Positions 54,432 to 64,000 of a stretch of 64,000 nt of DNA are shown here, piece by piece. Each line of letters starts with the position of its first letter. Positions within the stretch are counted from its first letter, which is position 1. Location: contig OX393565.1 in the NCBI GenBank assembly GCA_947652115.1, positions 8,298,622-8,362,621 of the forward strand. Direction: 5' to 3'. Under the pieces are notes generated by a model. The model searched no databases. It saw only the letters and a program-made list of their open reading frames with translations, and was not told the DNA's origin. The translations under genes were made by a program, and so were the position numbers. This stretch comes from Blastomussa wellsi. Lineage: Eukaryota; Cnidaria; Anthozoa; Scleractinia; Plerogyridae.

Positions 54432-55052
54432 ATTATCCATGAGTTCTTAACTCATTGGCTATTATTTTTAGAGACCGCTAAGTTCTACACCTGTTCAAAA
54501 CATATCGGTCCGGCTTTTACTGCAGTTATAACATTTTCAGTGCGAAGTACGTTCTTGCTTGTATTCTTGAAAACTCTACTAAATTTTTTTAGATATTAGG
54601 ATGTTATTTGGCCTTGTATATTGATAATAATGATAATAAAATTACTTTTATCGGGAACATTCGCGCTCGGGCCGCAAATAACACTACGCGGGCGCAAATA
54701 AACCATATTCCCACAAAAAGTCATTTTATTCCCTTATTAAATCGTTTTACATGTTCAGCTGTTCAAAACTGTAATTTGTGAGTTAAACTTTTAATTTTGT
54801 CAAGAACAACCAACGTTAAATTGGATGACGTCATAGGCCCCCAGCGGCGCAATTTGCATATGTAACCCATAATATTAACCTCGTGTAGACGACGTAACAG
54901 ACTATCTATTGATGGTATAACCTTTTCAAGGTCTTTTCAAAGTATCTTAACCCAACCAAAACTAAGGGGGTGGGGAGGTTCCTCCCACCCCACCCCCACC
55001 CCTCCCCTCTTGTACCACGGTAGGAGTATGAGTTTGCTTGTACGTCCGGGGG
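54432..55052. other. Intergenic, no gene seen
   Basis: AT-rich, with a C-rich low-complexity stretch (CCCACCCCACCCCCACCCC) near 54985-55010 and the repeat tail noted for 53699-54076. Confidence 0.4.
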
Positions 55053-55500
55053 TTAAAGTGCACCTAACCCCAAAATATTTTTTTCGCTAAAATAAACCTT
55101 TGCACCAGTTCGAAAAGCATTGCACTTTTCGTTTCTCCTTTTTACCAAATTCTGACTACTTATAGCATTCAAAAGTTACGAAAAACTGTACATCGTTTGT
55201 TCCACGACCGAGTCAGAAGGGGCTTGGGTCTATTCCTGATTTGACGTCACAAACTGATTTGCATGCATATTTACAAAGACTTGATGCGATACAAATCAGT
55301 TTGTGACGTCAAATCAGGAATAGACCCACGCCCCTTCTGACTCGGTCGTGGAACGTATGATGTACAGTTTTTCGTAACCTTTGAATGCTATATATAGTCC
55401 GAATTTTGTAAAAGGGAGAAACGAAAGGTGCAATGCGTTTGGAACTGGTGCAAAGGATTATTTTAGCGAAAAAAATATTTTGGAGTTAGGTGCACTTTAA
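55053..55500. mobile_element. Foldback MITE with TTAA target duplication, 440 bp
   Basis: TTAA at 55053-55056 and 55497-55500 bounds inverted arms of about 200 bp: AGTGCACCTAACCCCAAAAT / mirrored at the right, then GCACTTTTCGTTTCTCC, TACGAAAAACTGTACATC and CACGACCGAGTCAGAAGGGG with its mirror. TTAA duplication points to a piggyBac- or Kolobok-mobilised family. The arms differ at scattered sites. Confidence 0.75.
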
Positions 55501-57317
55501 AATTACGCGGCTACGTGCCTACGGGCTTACAGAGCTACATGGCTACACGTGTACGTGGCCACCTGGTTCCGCGGGTACGTGGCTACGGAAATACGTAAGT
55601 CATGGGTCGCTCTAGCTTGAATTTTTATTTTGGCCGATACGAATAGACCCAAAAATGTAGGCACTGACAAATTGTTTTCAGGTTCGTTATCCGGTCTCAC
55701 ATGAAGCAACACAATAAGGTACCGTACGCAGTAAGTGAATTTTGCAAAAATAAAAACAAATGTCATCAGTTCCGGCTTATAAGTGCGGATGGCATTTTGT
55801 TTTCGAACCAAACTTTCTCACGCCGTACCAAACATCTTAGGTTCCGTCGTCCTGCTATAAGGGAGGACAAATTTTTGTCAAGCGCCAAAACCTACACGTT
55901 TTTCAATTTGCGCGCCTTGAAGGGAAGAAAAACGTCAATCCAAAAGATTTTATGTGGCTTTTCAATACGTTTATCCGACTTCTTTTAAAAGATGATTTGC
56001 ACTCTGTGGTTAAGGAATAATTTGGTGTTTTCAAGCACGTACACGATTACCCCTGGGGAGGGGTACTCCCTTAAATTTTGGAAATGACACCGGAAAATGA
56101 CACCCTTTTCAAGAAAAAAAAACAAAAACTAAGAAAGGTGTAAACAGGTTGATTTTATTTTGTAACGTTTTCACTTTGGCAGACCGATTCTTTTTCTTTC
56201 AGCGTGTTGTTTACGCACTGTAAATTGCAAAATATCCAAATAATACAATTTAGGTACCCCATCTAAGGATCACAGCGCGAAGTATGTCAAGGAAGCAAAA
56301 ATGATTATCCCGCGGCAGATACGCATATAGCCCATATATGATTTTTCGCCGCCATGACCTATAAACGTAAACATCATGCGGCCCGAACGAACCGCGGTTC
56401 TCTGTGCGCTTTCTGTGCACCTCAATTTTCAACAACAAACCCAAAATGTTTTGATACTTTTGCGTCTTTATGGCTAACTGCGACGACCAGCTAAGGAATC
56501 ATTCTGCGATTTGCAGAACGAAGAAGGCCTAGACGACGACAGAGATCGATCCCATCCAAAATATCCAAAATCCGGAGAAAGATTTATCGTAAAATGGTGT
56601 TTGAATTCCGACCAGATCGACTATCCATGTTCACCGCCTCGATGCTTTCTCCTGGTTTTTGCGCGCTCTCTCTAAAAGCGTAGCTGTGCATCAATTTCCT
56701 TAAATAAACACGCTGTTTGGGCGATTTTGCTTGTAGGGATCGCCTTAGGAAAAGCTCCAATGTTGATCCAATCTTTTGTAAAACAAACTGAATTCGCTCT
56801 GGTGTGACCCATGTCTATCAAAAACTATGTAATTATCTGGTCGCCTTACAAGGTAGCCGAATAGCCTCGTAGCCCCGTAGCCACGTTGGCAGGTAGCCAT
56901 GTAGTTCCGTAGACGTAACAGTCGTTTTAAAACGTATCTCTGCTAAAACAGACCTTAACAGTGCGATTTTTCCCACGTCACGCGACACGCAAACTGCGTT
57001 CGTACGGTCGTACGGATGGACAGTCACTTGAGAACCAATATTTTTCAGCTCCATGGCTCCTAAAATTTCTAAGGTATGGGGCTCTGCTCGTGCACGCCTT
57101 CGGCGCCCATGGGAGCTCTGCCATTACATGCATGTAGATAACGTGCATATGACGCAAACTTTTTCACTGTCGTCTTGACTTCCTCGATATGTATAGAAAA
57201 CCACTGTCTGTGTAACAATTTTACTGAACAAATATTCGAGTAATTTTAAGGGGTCTAAAGTGCGGCTTTTCTGAAGAAAAAGTGTCCGGAGACTGGGTCG
57301 AGTTTCTGTTACGACAT
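55501..57317. other. Repeat-rich intergenic stretch
   Basis: TACGTGGCTACG-type units cluster at 55505-55590 and, in inverted orientation, at 56840-56910, possibly the ends of one larger foldback. A small palindromic block lies at 57065-57120 (GGGGCTCTGC...GGGAGCTCTGCC). The frames in between (for example 55701-55988) have no recognisable domain. Confidence 0.4.
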
Positions 57318-57568
57318 CACTTGTCCCTCTGAGCCGGCTGGGCCTGTGCACAAGGAACAAGTGGCTCTGGGGACACATGATTTGATTGGCTGAAATCTAA
57401 CAAAGGGGTCCAATCACATCCACCGTTTTAAACGTGCTAATGATTTGGGATTTTAAAACAGCTGATGTGATTGGACTCCCTTTGTTTGATTTCAGCGAAG
57501 CAAATCATGTGTCCCCAGAGCCTCTTGTTCCTCGTGCACAGGCCCAGCCGGCTAAGAGGGACAAGTGG
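57318..57568. repeat. Foldback element (about 250 bp)
   Basis: CACTTGTCCCTCTGAGCCGG at the left is mirrored by CCGGCTAAGAGGGACAAGTG at the right. The arms continue with GGCCTGTGCACAAGGAAC, CTGGGGACACATGATTTG and CCAATCACATC. Confidence 0.7.
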
Positions 57569-57737
57569 TTCTGGGGACGAGAATGGACGTCACTTTGGTT
57601 GCAAAGGTTTTTTTTTATGGTTTTTTGAAGCAATCGAGGAGTAAGAACATTTCATGTGAGAACGTTCCGAACACCTATCCGTTTGTTAACCGTTCACTAG
57701 CCGCTCGAATGGAATGATATACGTCAAGTTGTCCTTT

Positions 57738-57775
57738 CGCTCCGACGAAGGGCTAACGCTCGAAACGTCAGCTCT
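57738..57775 (+). ncRNA. Hammerhead-ribozyme-like core
   Basis: GCT-CCGACGA-GGGC-TAAC-GCTC-GAAA-C-GTC-AGC: helix I GCT/AGC, helix II GGGC/GCTC, minimal helix III. The C at U4 is the only departure I see in the core. Confidence 0.35.
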
Positions 57776-57890
57776 TGAATCTCTTTACGGTGGCCAATTC
57801 ACATTATCAACCCAGTTGATAAAACCAAATTATATTGTTATACTTCCCACCGACGTAGCACCATAGTTTCTTTAGAAAATTATCCCCTCC
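57738..57890 (+). repeat. Single copy of the hammerhead-like repeat unit
   Basis: Same unit as the arms of 53451-53611 followed by the same tail (AACCAAATTATATTGTTATA, CCCACCGACG, TTTCTTTAGAAA). Here it is not in a foldback. The tail is shared with 53600-53660. Confidence 0.6.
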
Positions 57891-58284
57891 TTTCAAAAAT
57901 ACTACCAGTAGTTCGAACGGTCGACCTAGCTGTTCAAAAACCTCGGCAGCTATTCAAGCTGTTGGGAGTCACGTTTACTTACGAACTTTGTAAATGCGCG
58001 TTGTTCTAAACGCGGCCTTGTGAATGATAACGACTATTTTGCTGGTCTTCAGGTAGTTTATCCCTCCTTCAGCATCTCGAAGAATCGTAAAAAAATTGTC
58101 GGCCGTTGGAGCTAATTCAATCGACTCTGAATTCGCAATTCTTGCATCTCATTAAACCAACAGAGTGTAGTCGTGCGGCTCTTAATTCTTGCTTGGAAGG
58201 GAATACTGTATAAACGTATATTATTCGTTCTAAATATGGAAAATACCAGCGATGAACACTGCATATCGATCCGTTAAAATCATA

Positions 58285-58985
58285 TTCAGTCCGTTCGATC
58301 CGTACGGATCGTTGAATGTCCTACGCTCCGTAGAGTAGAGTGTACGGATCGTATATTGCATCTCATTAAGGGGACTTAGAAAAAATCACCCTTCTGTGGA
58401 TATCGAGTGTGTGGGGCAGACGGCTTGACGATCCGTTCGATCCGTACGGATCGTTGACTGTCTTACGCTCCGCTAAGTGGAGTTTACGGATCGTATATTG
58501 CATCTCATTAAGGGGACTTAGAAAAAATCACCCTTCTGTGGATATCGAGTGCGTGGGGCAGACGGCTTGACGATCCGTTCGATCCGTACGGATCGTTAAA
58601 TGTCTTTCGCTCCGTAGAGTGGAGTTTACGGATCGTATATTGCATCTCATTAAGGGGACTTAGAAAAAATCACCCTTCTGGTGAATATCGAGTGCGTGGG
58701 GCAGACGGCTTGACGATCCGTTCGATCCGTACCAATCGTAAATGTCTTACGCTCCGTAGAGTGGAGTTTACGGATCGTATATTGCATCTCATTAAGGGGA
58801 CTTAGAAAAAATCACCCTTCAGCTGTGGAAATCGAGTGTGTGGGGCAGACGGCTTGACGATCCGTTCGATCCGTACGGATCGTTAAATGTCTTACGTTCC
58901 GTAGAGTGGAGTTTACGGATCGTATATTGCATCTCATTACGGGGACTTAGAAAAAAATTACCTTTCTGATGATCTTGAGTGTGTC
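58285..58985. repeat. Satellite array, five copies of about 142 bp
   Basis: Starts of the landmark CCGTTCGATCCGTAC at about 58291, 58433, 58574, 58718 and 58862 give periods of 142, 141, 144 and 144. Each unit has the palindrome ATCCGTACGGAT, the phrase TATTGCATCTCATTAAGGGG and a variable spacer. Confidence 0.95.
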
Positions 58986-58999
58986 ACAGGAAAAAAATA

Positions 59000-59580
59000 G
59001 AGATTCCAAGTTGGAATATCATTGGAAATTTGTAATCCAATGTTGGACCATTATTGGGTTTCCTTTAGAGTACCAATAATATACCAATCAAATACCAACA
59101 TTAGTCAAGCAATTGAACCATCCTTGGAATATTATTGGTAAAATATTGGAAATTTAACATATTGAATACCAATGTTGGGATATTGTTGGTAATGCAATAC
59201 CAACAATTTACCAAGAATATACCAACATTGAGACATCAAACTAGCCATTCTTGGAACATAATAGGTAAATTATTGGAAATTTAACATACTGAATACCAAT
59301 GTTGGAATATTGTTGGTAACCCAATACCAATTATTTACCAAGAATATACCAACATTGGCACATCAAACTAGCCATTCGTGGAACATAATAGGTAGATTAT
59401 TGGAAATTTAACATATTGAATACCAATGTTGGAATATTGTTGGTAAAGTAATACCAATAATTTACCAAGAACATTATTACCAACATTAACCCGTCCAACA
59501 AACCAATCTACCAATAATTGGTAGATTTTTTGAAATTTAATATATTGGGTACAAATATTAGAATACTGTTGGTTTCATAA
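59000..59580. repeat. Second satellite array, about 127-bp units
   Basis: The phrase TTGGAAATTTAACATATTGA recurs at about 59147, 59273 and 59401 with decayed units on both sides. Units are built of shorter TTGGTA/TACCAA motifs in both orientations and so are strongly self-complementary. The array abuts the 142-bp array. Confidence 0.9.
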
Positions 59581-59761
59581 GTTATTTTATTAATACTACT
59601 ATGAAGTATACAAGTTGTATGTTTCCAACATGATCTGGGCATTCTTTTTGACTTACATGAGCATTTTGCAAAAAAACATTCTCTTCTCGCCCATGTTCCA
59701 AGACATGTACGTTTACAATCAACTCTGTTTTGGCCTCTAATAAAGCAAATGTCACATTCAG

Positions 59762-60403
59762 TTAATCTGGCTGCCAAAGAGTAAAATTGACATTAACCCA
59801 GCTACCTTTTGCAAGCCCCAGAATACTCTTAAAATGAATTTCTTGTGGGCGTGTGGTTTCAGGAACCCACATACCACCGCTTCCTTCGACAAAGAAGCGC
59901 CCCTGGACAACTTGGCGTCTCAAACTAAATGTTAACACGCGTGCTTTCCACACTGCTCCGTCATCCCCCTTTACATTAACCATGTCATTAGCGACTGGAA
60001 AGTAGGGCACAACAACTGTATCCACTGCTACAGGAAAATATCATGTTTCCATCATCGTCACCAAGGAGTAATGGATCAGCATTCGTAAGGTTACCTTTGC
60101 CAGATATTTGTACCTCGGAATAAAAAGCTGAAAATTCAACAGCACTCTCTACTGGTATATAGTCGTCGTTACCGGTACCTTCTAGATCTGGATCAACTCT
60201 GGGGGTCAATTTTCCCGTTTAGTTCTTTCTTTGTGTCTCCAGGCGGTTGAAGGTGGCACAGCTTTACCATTGCAGAGGTCACAAAAGCAATGAACGTGAA
60301 AAGAATTGCTTTTACTTTTAAGATCAGGGCATCTGCAACCATGAAGGGAAAAATCATCTTGATCTAAAGCACGCTTCGTCGCTGCGTCCACCCTGTCAGC
60401 CAT
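59762..60403 (-). pseudogene. Frameshifted ORF set with KDZ-transposase-like N terminus
   Basis: Three overlapping minus-strand frames (60206-60403, 59988-60209, 59762-60025) look like one protein cut by two frame changes. The first, from ATG 60403, has a Cys-His cluster (GCRCPDLK...HCFCDLCNGKAV...TAWRHKER) like the N-terminal C-x-C-x2-C...GK...RH module I recall from KDZ (Kyakuja/Dileera/Zisupton) proteins. The last has a WKARVL...VVQGRFFVEG...WVPETTRPQEI segment like their C-terminal beta-rich domain. The DDE core is missing. A splice reading is possible at CCTGTAGCAG (about 60028-60037). Divergent from the SAM gene, with 184 bp between starts. It may be a domesticated remnant or a decayed internal-deletion copy. 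Confidence 0.4.
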
Positions 60404-60587
60404 CTTGTTTTAGCCGAGGCCAAGACTGGAGACGAGTTTCTTGCGATCGAGAAAGACTGGGTCTATCATGTGATCCCCACGGACATTCGCGCTCTTTTTT
60501 GTAATGTAATCATTCGCTCGCTGGTCTTCGCTGTTGTGGCTGCATTTAGTGAGTGCTGATATAGTGTTTATCCAAACATTTCTCGTC
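60404..60587. promoter_or_regulatory. Divergent intergenic region between the KDZ-like ORF and the SAM gene
   Basis: 184 bp between two ATGs pointing away from each other, less AT-rich than the flanks, with CG dinucleotides and no TATA box. Likely a shared promoter; inference only. Confidence 0.4.
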
Positions 60588-63500
60588 ATGAATCTCGCAC
60601 AGAGTGATAGCAAGGAAGGTGGAGAAGAAGTGAAGGAAATAGTACCGGATACAAGATTCGTGGAAGGTAAGCTAATTCTATCATTCGCTATATGTACGTT
60701 CTGTACGTTCGATTCCCGCCAAAACTACAGCTGCATCAATTCGAAACTTCTTGATCATCGCTAGCTTTAGCTTGACCTTTATCCTTCATAACTTTTATTT
60801 GGTTCCAAGAAATATCCGATCAGTTTTAGATTTGAACTTATCGTTCACTCTCAATAAGCATCTACAACAAGAATTCGAAGGCGGGAAATTTTTGAATGCG
60901 GGTTAAAGTAAAGCTTATTCTTCGTGTCAGTTATGCAAACTGCTGAAACTGTTATTAAGCCGTTTTTTGAGCTTTAGCGCCTTAAATATGGCTCATCTTA
61001 TCGTACATGTATCTTGCAGCATGCATTTAGTTAGAGTCCTCCGTTTGCACCATTTTTTAATGGCGCGAAAATAAGCTTAAAATTACTTTGATAAGTCCTA
61101 TAAGAACTCAATTTATTGTATTTATCCAGCGGTGAAAAAAAAATGGAATCTGTGATAAAATGTTAACTAATCAAGTGTAGACAACTAGAGTCGTTGTTTG
61201 CGGGATTACTAAATATTAAAATAAACAGCTGTAGATCTTGGTCACAAGAATCAGTAGAGTGAAGACGACTCATACCAGGCTATATGGTAGAAGTGTGATT
61301 GTTTTCCTTCGATTTGACACAAAACATTTAGAATGGACAGCTGAAGATGTCGAGCTATGGTTGAGGAAAAATGGATTCAAAGAAGAAGCTCCATTATTTT
61401 TGGGTGAGCTTGAAATATTAGTCCTTACTCAGTTATTAACATTCAAAGGTTCTTATACTACTTACTCAGTGCGCGCGCGCTTCACCAAATTAACGTATAA
61501 AGGATGCAGGATATTTTTTGAACTACTGGCACAATTAATTTGCTGCTTCACCCTATTAAGTTGCACATCATATAATTTGAATTAAAAATATCTATATTTC
61601 CCTAAACACAGCACAGCAAATCACTGGTAAGGTTCTGTCACAACTGGACAGAGCAACCTTGAAAGATCTTGGGGTTTCAATCATTGGCTGACAACTTGAG
61701 CTTTTGTAGAACATACAAAGTTGCTGTGGTAAGAAAGAAGGTTCATTGTTTACATGTAGTTCTAACTTACCTTAAATGACAGTTGCTTACCATTAATATT
61801 TAGCCCCCCCCCCCCCCCCCCAAAAAAAAAATTAAAAACAACAACAACTTACAGAACTGTAAGTCAACTGGAAAATCCATTCGGAGATTGTGGACAACAA
61901 CCAGAGCTAGCCCTCTTTTTCCAGACCCTTCGGGGCAGGCAGAACAGCACACCTTGTAGCTACGTGGAAAGTACAATCTCCCTCAGTTGGTTAAATTAGG
62001 AACAGTCTCACCAACCGGATTCTTCCTACAAGTGGTAAGCACCCAATATTTACCATCCCCCTCCCAATTGTCTTTGATTTCCTCATCATCAACTGAAGTG
62101 ACAAACATGCAATCTCTTTTAGGAAATAAAGAGTCAAATGTGAATGCACCTTGTTCTTTTAATTCTACCAAAACACAACAATGGACAAAGAAAGTAAGAC
62201 TTGAGGATAAAAAGCTGTGGTCACCAGAACTCAAGACACGCTACAACACAAGGTAACCAAAAACCTGGTCAACACAAAATTACTCTATTCAGGGATTTCT
62301 TAGTCTTTTCATTGGGTTTATTGTTGCTATGGTAATGACAAGTTCTGTGAACAGAACAGAACAGTTCTGTGACACTGTTTCTGGGAAACGATCAAACCTT
62401 TATATAAAGTTTAGGGGCAAGTAACAAAAGCTAATAATAGTGATATAACTTTTTTATTACAATCAGTCAATCAAAAACTTTATTTAAGTGTCTATTCTTC
62501 TAGCTGGCCATCAGGCCTACTATAATCAGGGACACTAAGCAACAATCAGTGATACACATGAGCAATGTAGTTCGTACTTATTTTATTTTAGGAGTGCAAT
62601 CATTTTGAGAGAGGCTGCAAAACTGTGGAGTGGCAATGAGAAAATCTATTTTAAAAATGAACATACAAAGTTGCAACTTGAAGAACTGGCAAGCAAGCTA
62701 GTGGATATGTGTGCGATCCTGGAGATTGGTTTTGGATATGGTAAATATAATAACATTGACTGTAGGCTATTTATTAGCAAATGAAGGAGGGAAAGCCATC
62801 ATTAAGGAATTAGAATATTCTTCAACACTGGAAGAGAAATCTTGTATTTCCCCCATTGCCATGTAATATCTTTTATGTCCTTGTCGTTTATCGTTAATCT
62901 TTTCCTTATCTATTAAGTTGCGTTTGCATGTGACCATGTAAAACACTCTTCGCTTTTTAGCAACTATTGGAAACTAGTGCAATTAGTGGGGTATGCACAG
63001 GCATTGCATCTCAGTAGGTCAGTGCTTCAAAATAATTAAATATTATTTTGATGTTGCAGATGCTATAAGGGCACACATTATTCAATGGGGCCAAGAGAAA
63101 AACAGGAGAATTACCAATGGTTATGATTATGAGGTAGGTGCTCAAGTATTACATTATGAGTAGCTTGTACTCATAGTTCTGCAGGTCTAGCCATAATTGG
63201 TTCCTATTTGTGGAATAAACAATTGAACTTACCATACTCTGGATCACACACTGTTAGTGATTGCTTGCCTTTTGTACAAATTTTGTTTTAATTTAATCAT
63301 TGCAAAGTTCTTTATTACATTAGGTTCAACACAAGCCTGCAAAGAGAGCTAAGGTTTCTCAACCAATCCCATGTACATCTACTCCAATTTCCAGCTGCCA
63401 GAACAGTTCTGGTGAGTTAGAAAAATAAGAACTTAGCTTAAAATTACGAACAGTCTTCATGCAAATAACTAGAATTATTTGAATATCAACTGACGAGCTT

Positions 63501-63907
63501 ACAAATCTTATATCTTGACATACACAGATTCAGATACAGACCATGAAGAGACCCCTTCTGCTTCTCCAGAAGACATCAACCCTCAAAGTGCAAAGATAGC
63601 AGTACGTGTTGCATTACAGGCAAACTCTCTCCAAGATCTTGGAGTAAAAACCCATTTGGTGCCAGTTGCAAAAAAACTAGGTGTTAGGTACCGCTCCCTT
63701 GGCAAAAGGGATATGCTATTACCAATTGCCAGAGTGCTATTTCAACAAGGCTTTTTAAAAGCCAGCTGTTCAGAGGTAGACTTCAAACGGCTGAAGAGGC
63801 AGAATATAAGTGTCTGTAAGCCTGTTTTTGATTTTTCTCCTTCAAGTCCAGCAAGCTCATCTGATATGAGTTCTGAAGGCTTTGAAGTAGAGGGACTTAC
63901 TGGGTAG
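60588..63907 (+). CDS. SAM-domain gene with two in-frame stops in the SAM exon
   Basis: Exons with GT-AG borders: 60588-60666, 61332-61403, 61612 to about 61729, one ending at 62254 (start uncertain, about 62027), 62592-62740, 63060-63133, 63324-63411, 63528-63907 (TAG). Exons 2-3 encode a SAM domain (WTAEDVELWLRKNGFKEE ... LDRATLKDLGVSIIG), usually a protein-protein or RNA-binding module. Exon 3 then reads TGA (61689-61691) and TAG (61707-61709) where a SAM domain would go on as Arg-Gln-Leu-Glu-Leu-Leu-Gln; each is one C-to-T change away. Later exons keep phase and encode a helical region (RYNTR|SAIILREAAKLW) and a C-terminal domain of unknown family (LGVKTHLVPVAKKLGVRYR). It may be a recent pseudogene, an allele with stops, or an alternatively spliced gene. 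Name unknown. Confidence 0.6.
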
Positions 63908-64000
63908 TATTACTTCAGTATCAAACCTATTGTTTGTGTGTTAAAGACAATCATCTTGTTTCATCATGTAAAAGAAATGGACTTCCTCATTTACTGTAGG

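Noticed and set aside
56250..57378. Short minus-strand ORFs of 64-84 residues
   Set aside because: No domain or splice context, and they overlap repeat ends.
58285..59580. Regularly spaced repeats that could suggest a CRISPR array
   Set aside because: Units are 127-144 bp tandem satellites with no short-repeat/spacer structure, in a eukaryotic genome.

Overview
The window is animal nuclear DNA, most likely from a cnidarian and probably a stony coral. It has intron-rich genes with GT-AG splice sites, AT-rich introns, metazoan protein families (HECT ligase, DTWD1, C2 and SAM domains) and a dense load of eukaryotic mobile DNA: BEL/Pao, Gypsy, an L1/Tx1-type LINE, Helentron pieces, Polinton-like ends, foldback MITEs and tRNA-derived repeats. 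The coral assignment rests on my recollection of repeat families and was not searched.

Bases 1-16.5 kb: the 3' half of a HECT-domain ubiquitin ligase gene (+ strand, ten exons recognised from 2872 to 16526). Its introns hold a BEL/Pao element on the opposite strand (an open frame running off the left edge), a complete Gypsy element (3262-7843; 156-bp LTRs, CTACC target duplication, intact 1354-residue Gag-Pol) and many foldback elements. Two of these foldbacks have 9-bp direct repeats and sit within 12 bp of a 5' splice site.

16.5-26.4 kb: a two-exon gene for a single-pass membrane protein with one C2 domain (18859-21731), a tRNA-like sequence, and otherwise noncoding DNA with duplicated blocks.

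26.4-52.4 kb: nested mobile DNA. An L1/Tx1-type LINE lies between two copies of a 16-bp target duplication. Inside its ORF2 sits a 20.4-kb insertion (28876-49247) flanked by CTCCTC on both sides, with AGTAGTATAAG termini. A 6-bp duplication with AG-starting inverted termini is the Maverick/Polinton signature. The insertion is a near-perfect inverted repeat of two arms of about 10 kb around a 200-N gap. From the outside inward each arm carries: a terminal region; four small virus-like ORFs, one a parvovirus-type phospholipase A2; a truncated Helentron helicase with its endonuclease; an RPA-like single-strand DNA-binding protein; a peroxidase fragment; and a complete nine-exon DTWD1 gene whose DTW motif reads YSTW. 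No Polinton polymerase, integrase, ATPase, protease or capsid gene is visible. Either this is a palindromic composite transposon that captured host and Helentron DNA, or two alleles were misjoined through a shared terminal repeat; both are set out under findings.

52.4-64 kb: foldback and tRNA-derived repeats, hammerhead-like repeats, two adjacent satellite arrays (about 142 bp and about 127 bp units), then a divergent pair at 60.4-60.6 kb: a frameshifted ORF set with a KDZ-transposase-like N terminus on the minus strand, and a multi-exon SAM-domain gene on the plus strand whose SAM exon carries two in-frame stops.
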